From assembly GCA_002483085.1 (NCBI GenBank), contig DLHF01000024.1, positions 1-11,705 on the forward strand: 11,705 nt of DNA. The letters run 5' to 3'. The stretch is from Ignavibacteria bacterium UBA7675. GTDB lineage: Bacteria; Bacteroidota; Ignavibacteria; Kapaibacteriales; UB7675. The notes beneath the pieces were generated by a model. It saw nothing but the letters and a program-made list of their open reading frames with translations, did no database searches and was not told where the DNA came from. Position numbers and translations under genes: made by a program. Positions 8,028-11,705 of the stretch are shown here, piece after piece (position 1 is the stretch's first letter; the number at the start of each line of letters is the position of its first letter).

Positions 8028-8162
8028 TATCGTAAAAAAAAAATGCCAAGAAGTGTAATCGCTGAGGTACTGTCCTGCCCGGTGTCAGTGCGCCCGCATG
8101 CCCTGCCTCCGGTATAATCGTCCGTTGATTTACGAACAGGTGGAATATTTTACAAGAGCCAA

Positions 8163-8225
8163 TGAGCAACTGGCCGGTTTTAATGAGTAACTGGCCGGTT
8201 TTAATGAGTAACTGGCGGTTTTCAG
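8163..8225 (+). repeat. Repeat cluster B: three 21-bp units
   Basis: Units start at 8163, 8184 and 8205. The core is TGAGYAACTGGCCGG followed by TTTTAA in the first two units; the third reads TGAGTAACTGGCGG. The spacing is exactly 21 bp, with all units in one orientation. Cluster B with its left flank (8153-8216) is repeated without a mismatch at 8261-8324. Confidence 0.92.
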
Positions 8226-8270
8226 CAATTAGCCGACAAAATTGGCTGCAACTTTACTCGCAAGAGCCAA

Positions 8271-8333
8271 TGAGCAACTGGCCGGTTTTAATGAGTAACT
8301 GGCCGGTTTTAATGAGTAACTGGCAGATTCTGA
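8271..8333 (+). repeat. Repeat cluster C: three 21-bp units, duplicate of cluster B
   Basis: Units start at 8271, 8292 and 8313 with the same sequence as cluster B until the end of the third core, where TGGCAG replaces TGGCGG. The identity with B covers 64 bp and begins in the shared flank CAAGAGCCAA, so the array and its left border were duplicated together at an offset of 108 bp in the same orientation. Confidence 0.92.
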
Positions 8334-8607
8334 GCAAAAGCTGCCAGTAAAATCTCGCGAATTCCAGCCGCACTCCCCCCTTTCGCAGATACCCTTACCC
8401 TCTATGGGTAAACACCCTCTGCTTTACTCTTTTGTCAGGAGAAATCCCTTTTTCGGGTAGTATAGAGCCCTGTAAAAGCCCGATTCCTGTCCCTCCTCTC
8501 GCTTCCATAAGGCAATTATAGCTATTTATAGCTCTCATGATCCCGATAAACAGCCCGAGACGATAACGTCGGCGGTCTATTGAGTAGCCCCTGCAAGTAC
8601 GAGATGC

Positions 8608-8691
8608 AGGGCAACCGGCGGTTTTTGATGAGTAACTGGCGGTTTTTGATGAGTAACTGGCGGTTTTTGATGAGTAACTGGCGGCCTCCGG
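8608..8691 (+). repeat. Repeat cluster D: three perfect plus one degenerate 21-bp unit
   Basis: Units at 8629, 8650 and 8671 share TGAGTAACTGGCGG followed by TTTTTGA. A fourth, degenerate unit (AGGGCAACCGGCGG) sits in phase at 8608. The filler differs from clusters B and C (TTTTAA), so each cluster is homogeneous inside but differs from the others. The cluster lies about 70 bp beyond the stop codon of the kinase gene and is abutted by a 7-bp hairpin. Confidence 0.9.
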
Positions 8692-8762
8692 CACAAAGAG
8701 CAGATCGGCAAATTGCAGAAAGGCTACTCGTCATAGTTCAAAAAACGCTCTCTATCAAAGCC

Positions 8763-10553
8763 TTACCGGAAAGAATGGGGCATGTCGTTGAAGAAAACTT
8801 CAGCCAGCAAAGAGTCGTTGAGCTGCGGCAGCGTGATTACCACCTTTGTGCCAGTGGTAACATCGTCGTCGTGCAAACACATATCAATGATATCCACCTG
8901 AAATTCGCGGTTGAGCGACTGCTGTAGTAGTGAAAGACGTTCCTTTGTGATATTCATACCGAGCGAGGTATGCGCCGTCGTAGGCCGTTTGCGACGCAGG
9001 CTTTCAGCTCTGCCAATACCGTTGTCCTCAATTATGCACTGCAAATAGCCGTGGTTGTAATTGCGAATCTTGATCCACAGACTCCCGCTGCGGCCCGACG
9101 GGAGAATCCCGTGCTTTATCGCGTTTTCGATATATGGCTGTAGAAGCATAGGCGGAATTTTCAGTTCCTGAGCGCTCAACCCCTCTTCTACAGAGATAGA
9201 GTATTCAAATTTTTTCTGAAACCTCAGGCTCTCTAATTCGAGGTAGAGCGAAATAGTCTGCACTTCTTCTGCCAGGCTTATAAATCGCTTCCGCACTTGC
9301 TCCAGTGTAAGCCGTATTAGCTTGGCAAATCGCGATAAATAGCGGTTGGCAGCCTCTTTTTCGCCATCGGTAATAAGCCCCTGAATAGCGTACAAAGCGT
9401 TTGATACAAAATGCGGGTTCATCTGCGATTGGAGCGCCGTTTGTTCAATCTCCAACAGCTTGCGCCGGAGTTCCTCCTGCTGTTTCAGCGAACGCTCGGT
9501 GTCGTACTGCACTTGCAGAGCAGCCAGCGACTTCACACGGTCGTCGTTGATCACGTCGTCCTTGTACATTGCGTACTGCACGTGGTGGTAATACGCCTGT
9601 GCATACTCGCTTTTCAGCTCAAAAATGCGAGCGGCTTCTTGGTGTGCATGGTACAAAATCTCGCGGGAGTCGATGCGTTTAGCAGTTTCAATTGCCTGGA
9701 GAATGTACTCCAAAGCTGGCTCGATCTCGCCCGCTTTGCGGTACACCTCGCTGATATTCAGTAGATTCAGCGCTACACCGCGCTCGTTGTATAGTTCCTT
9801 CCGGATTTTCAGCGATTCGTTGTAGTAATACAGCGAGTTCTTGTGGTCGCTCTGCTGAAAGTAAATGGCGCCGAGCTTTGCGAGTTCCGCTGCTTCGCCC
9901 AGCAAATTGCCTATCTCGCGTTTCAGATGCAGCGCCTTTAGATGGCATTCAATAGCAGCCTCATAGTCGCCATTGGTAGAGTGTATCAGGCCAATATTGC
10001 CCAGTGCAATGCTGTAATAGTCCTTGTTGTTGTTTTTCTCAGCGTAGTCGAGTACCATATTATAGTACTCAAGAGCCTTCACGCTGTCTTTCAGCATATA
10101 GTAAATGCGAGCCGTATTTACCAGATTGCCAGCCAGCCCATCTTGATCGCCGATTTGCTGGCATATTTCCAGCGATTCCAGCAAATACTCCAGCGCAATT
10201 TCGTATTGACCTATTTCTTGGTACAGCGCGCCGAGGTTGCGGATCACCGTAGCACGGCCCTTATTGCTATTTGCTTTCTGGTAATAGACTAACGCGTGTT
10301 TGAATTGCTGAAGGGCTTTAGCGAACTCCGATAGATAGCTATAGGCTACACCGCAAATGCGATGGCTATCGGCAATAGCGGTGTAATCGCGCGACAACTG
10401 GGCAAAATTCAGAGCTTGGAGTGAAAGCGACAGCATAAAAAACGGACTTTTCCGGCTTACTTTCATTGCATATTCATGCAACAGCGATACTTTTTCGATA
10501 TCGTCCTTTGCTTCGGCAAGAATCAGCTCTATTGTATAATCTTCCTGTATCAT
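8763..10553 (-). CDS. Soluble TPR-domain LytS-type sensor histidine kinase
   Basis: This 596-residue protein phosphorylates itself on His and should pass the phosphate to the LytTR regulator encoded just before it. About residues 55-330 are tetratricopeptide repeats (for example AAIECHLKALHLKREIGN and SLYYYNESLKIRKELYNERG), followed by a charged coiled coil at about 335-375. The LytS-type His_kinase domain starts with the H-box LQSQMNPHF at 374-382 (His381). It continues with the N-box PPMLLQPYIENAIKHG (Asn477) and the ATP-lid motifs DNGIG (510-514) and LGMNITKERL, all intact. I see no signal peptide and no transmembrane helix, so it is probably cytoplasmic and senses through protein contacts of its TPRs. 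That is a common architecture in Bacteroidota-type genomes, but with a lost membrane anchor compared with LytS itself. The ATG overlaps the regulator's stop codon (ATGA), implying translational coupling. No obvious terminator follows. Confidence 0.95.
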   Translation of the reverse strand: MIQEDYTIELILAEAKDDIEKVSLLHEYAMKVSRKSPFFMLSLSLQALNFAQLSRDYTAIADSHRICGVAYSYLSEFAKALQQFKHALVYYQKANSNKGRATVIRNLGALYQEIGQYEIALEYLLESLEICQQIGDQDGLAGNLVNTARIYYMLKDSVKALEYYNMVLDYAEKNNNKDYYSIALGNIGLIHSTNGDYEAAIECHLKALHLKREIGNLLGEAAELAKLGAIYFQQSDHKNSLYYYNESLKIRKELYNERGVALNLLNISEVYRKAGEIEPALEYILQAIETAKRIDSREILYHAHQEAARIFELKSEYAQAYYHHVQYAMYKDDVINDDRVKSLAALQVQYDTERSLKQQEELRRKLLEIEQTALQSQMNPHFVSNALYAIQGLITDGEKEAANRYLSRFAKLIRLTLEQVRKRFISLAEEVQTISLYLELESLRFQKKFEYSISVEEGLSAQELKIPPMLLQPYIENAIKHGILPSGRSGSLWIKIRNYNHGYLQCIIEDNGIGRAESLRRKRPTTAHTSLGMNITKERLSLLQQSLNREFQVDIIDMCLHDDDVTTGTKVVITLPQLNDSLLAEVFFNDMPHSFR

Positions 10554-11362
10554 CCTTCCGATTGTTTCATATGGTACTTGGCGAGAATATCCAGCACTTC
10601 TTCTTTTTTCCTTCGGGACACCCGTACCTTCTCGCCGGTCTTCAGCACAAGGTATCCTCCGCTTTCCCTTGCTTCATCGCGCAGGTAGCGTGTTACGTAC
10701 TGTAGGTTGACAATATAGGAATGATGAACACGAATAAAATCGGCTGCAAGCAATACCTGCTCGAACTCCTTTGTAGGCTTGCTCACCATCAGGCGTTCAC
10801 CGCTGGCAAGCGAAAAGATACTGTAGTTGCTGGCAGCTTCGCAGCATACGATGTCGTGCAGATCGACAAAATCTATGCCGTCTTTTACAGGTAGATGCAG
10901 GCGTGTGGGTGCGTCCTGTTTTGGCTTGAGCTGTTGGATAATTGCTTCTATCTGGCGAAAATACTGCTCGGGATTTGCTGTGCGGCTCTCGCGCTCATGC
11001 GCATAACTCTGAAGGTTGTGCACAGCCTGCCGCAGCTCATCAATGTCGATTGGCTTTACTAAATAGTCGACAGCACGCGCTTTAATCGCCTTAATAGCAT
11101 AATGATCGTAGGCTGTTACAAACACAACGGCAAACGTGCGGAGATCGGGATGAACCGACTCTAAGAACTGAAACCCATCCTTATCGGGCATTTCAATATC
11201 GAGAAAAACAACATCGGGAGCGTACTGCACCACAGCGGCACGTGCTTCATCGGCAGAACCTACACACGCTACAACCGAGACCTCAGGGCAATACTCGGCC
11301 AGCAATGTGTTCAGCGCTTTACGGCCATATTCCTCATCGTCGACAATCAGAGCGGAAAGCAT
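10550..11362 (-). CDS. LytTR-family response regulator (receiver + LytTR DNA-binding domain)
   Basis: This 270-residue protein is a two-domain transcription regulator, AgrA/LytR-like. The receiver (1-120) has Asp8-Asp9 in ALIVDDEEYGR, phospho-acceptor Asp55 in VVFLDIEMPDKDG, Thr83 in VFVTAYDHYA and Lys103 in YLVKPIDIDEL, all canonical. A linker (about 121-153) leads to the LytTR domain (about 155-260): FVDLHDIVCCEAASNYS, then FIRVHHSYIVNLQYV and the closing VRVSRRKKEEVLDIL. The start is the ATG at 11362 with AGGGGA about 8 nt upstream. A longer frame to 11455 would add 31 residues before the receiver's first strand and is unlikely. It is the first gene of a two-gene operon with the kinase. 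LytTR proteins are known to bind short direct repeats about 21 bp apart, which makes the 21-bp clusters in this window candidate targets. Confidence 0.96.
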   Translation of the reverse strand: MLSALIVDDEEYGRKALNTLLAEYCPEVSVVACVGSADEARAAVVQYAPDVVFLDIEMPDKDGFQFLESVHPDLRTFAVVFVTAYDHYAIKAIKARAVDYLVKPIDIDELRQAVHNLQSYAHERESRTANPEQYFRQIEAIIQQLKPKQDAPTRLHLPVKDGIDFVDLHDIVCCEAASNYSIFSLASGERLMVSKPTKEFEQVLLAADFIRVHHSYIVNLQYVTRYLRDEARESGGYLVLKTGEKVRVSRRKKEEVLDILAKYHMKQSEG

Positions 11363-11584
11363 GCAACGTCCCCTGGGGTGTAAAAATACTTTCCACAAGC
11401 TACTAAACAGCACCCGGAGAAACAACGGTTTATTTAGCGATAATGTGCAGAACAAGGCTCGCTAATCGTGTTGGAAATTGGCGGAAAGTGCAAAATCCAT
11501 GCAATCTGCTGTAGGCGAGCTATGACTGGGTGTGGCAACTGATGCAGCAGCTCCGGGAGCACTCCGGCCAGCCGGAAGTCTTTA

Positions 11585-11611
11585 AAACAAAAAACCGTGA
11601 GAGTTTCACGG
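11585..11611 (-). terminator. Rho-independent terminator after the tRNA-Pro fragment
   Basis: CCGTGA (11595-11600) and TCACGG (11606-11611) form a 6-bp stem with a 5-nt loop. On the minus strand it is followed by TTTTTTGTTT. It begins 7 nt after the tRNA discriminator position, as expected for a single-tRNA transcript, and insulates the LytTR operon from that transcript. Confidence 0.75.
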
Positions 11612-11617
11612 CTGTTG

Positions 11618-11664
11618 TCGGGGTGGTGTGATTCGAACACACGGCCTCCTGCTCCCAAAGCAGG
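11618..11664 (-). tRNA. 3' half of tRNA-Pro (anticodon TGG); 5' half missing
   Basis: On the minus strand the segment reads as an anticodon arm CCTGC-TTTGGGA-GCAGG (anticodon TGG, proline), a 5-nt variable loop, a T arm GTGTG-TTCGAAT-CACAC, the acceptor 3' strand CACCCCG and discriminator A. CCA is not encoded. Both visible stems pair perfectly. Upstream of the anticodon stem (11665 onward), however, there is no D arm and no CGGGGTG to pair with the acceptor strand. The sequence diverges exactly at tRNA position 26/27. As it stands it cannot be a complete tRNA. It may be a remnant or an attachment site (the 3' tRNA half left by integration), or an assembly junction at the end of a contig. Confidence 0.75.
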
Positions 11665-11705
11665 GTACAAGTGGCGAAATTCTGAAGTACTCCTACTTTT
11701 TAGGA

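Larger units (their letters stand above)
7900..8762. other. Gene-free interval between kinase operon and FG-GAP gene, rich in 21-bp repeats
   Basis: No convincing gene lies here on either strand. The interval contains repeat clusters B, C and D, a GGGAAGC/GCTTCCC hairpin (8005-8027) next to an A10 run (8034-8043), a TTACCC/GGGTAA hairpin (8395-8411) and a CCCTGCA/TGCAGGG hairpin (8589-8611) abutting cluster D. The 250 bp between clusters C and D show nothing else I recognise. The promoter of the FG-GAP gene must lie in the left part, but I cannot place it with confidence. Confidence 0.6.

Noticed and set aside
7957..8169. 70-residue minus-strand frame upstream of the FG-GAP gene
   Set aside because: It has no motif or good ribosome-binding site and crosses a hairpin and an A10 run. 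It looks like chance.
8163..8333. CRISPR array
   Set aside because: The 21-bp units are strictly tandem with only a few bases of uniform filler and no unique spacers. The 44-bp gap between clusters B and C occurs only once and no cas gene is present.
8162..8350. Small plus-strand protein with MSNWPVL heptad repeats
   Set aside because: The open frame exists only because the 21-bp repeat is a multiple of three. There is no ribosome-binding site, the frame is not kept in clusters A and D in a consistent gene context, and the units are intergenic elsewhere.
9411..10292. Plus-strand frames of 82-117 residues over the kinase gene
   Set aside because: They are antisense to the TPR and H-box coding region, whose motifs are intact.
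11434..11670. 78-residue minus-strand frame over the tRNA
   Set aside because: Its GAGGRVFESHHPD-like stretch is the familiar translation of a tRNA 3' half. The region is RNA-coding, not protein-coding.

Overview
The window looks like chromosome (or a large contig) from a member of the Bacteroidota/Chlorobiota/Ignavibacteria side of the FCB group. The clearest pointer is the secreted FG-GAP protein at 5566-7899, whose C-terminus has the form of a type IX secretion (T9SS) type A sorting domain. The other secreted protein, the LytS/LytTR pair with a TPR kinase, and a tRNA remnant without an encoded CCA fit this. I cannot name a genus. Every gene I can support lies on the minus strand.

Layout from right to left, which is the direction of transcription: (i) 11619-11664 is the 3' half of a tRNA-Pro(UGG), followed by a hairpin/T-tract terminator; its 5' half is replaced by unrelated sequence at the window edge. 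(ii) 11362-8763 is a two-gene operon for a LytTR response regulator and a soluble TPR-containing LytS-type histidine kinase, joined by an ATGA overlap. (iii) 8762-7900 is a gene-free stretch of about 860 bp with three clusters of exactly phased 21-bp direct repeats. (iv) 7899-5566 is a secreted seven-FG-GAP beta-propeller protein ending in a T9SS sorting domain and followed by a strong terminator. (v) 5422-5360 is a fourth, older-looking cluster of the same 21-bp repeat, placed directly upstream of (vi) 5269-4574, an orphan NarL/FixJ-type response regulator. (vii) 4573-3761 is about 810 bp of gene-free DNA with three long inverted repeats. (viii) 3760-1 is a very large, cysteine-rich, multi-repeat surface protein (SdrD B-like/Cna-B-like domains) that runs out of the window; at least 1,253 codons are present with no stop.

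Reading together: the window pairs two probable cell-surface or secreted proteins with two signalling modules. The recurring 21-bp repeat clusters sit upstream of the FG-GAP gene and upstream of the orphan regulator, and one more lies just downstream of the kinase operon. They are the most unusual structure here. They could be transcription-factor operator arrays, since 21 bp is two helical turns and a LytTR regulator is encoded nearby. They could also be solo terminal-repeat arrays of an IS21-like element whose transposase genes are absent. The sequence alone does not decide between these.
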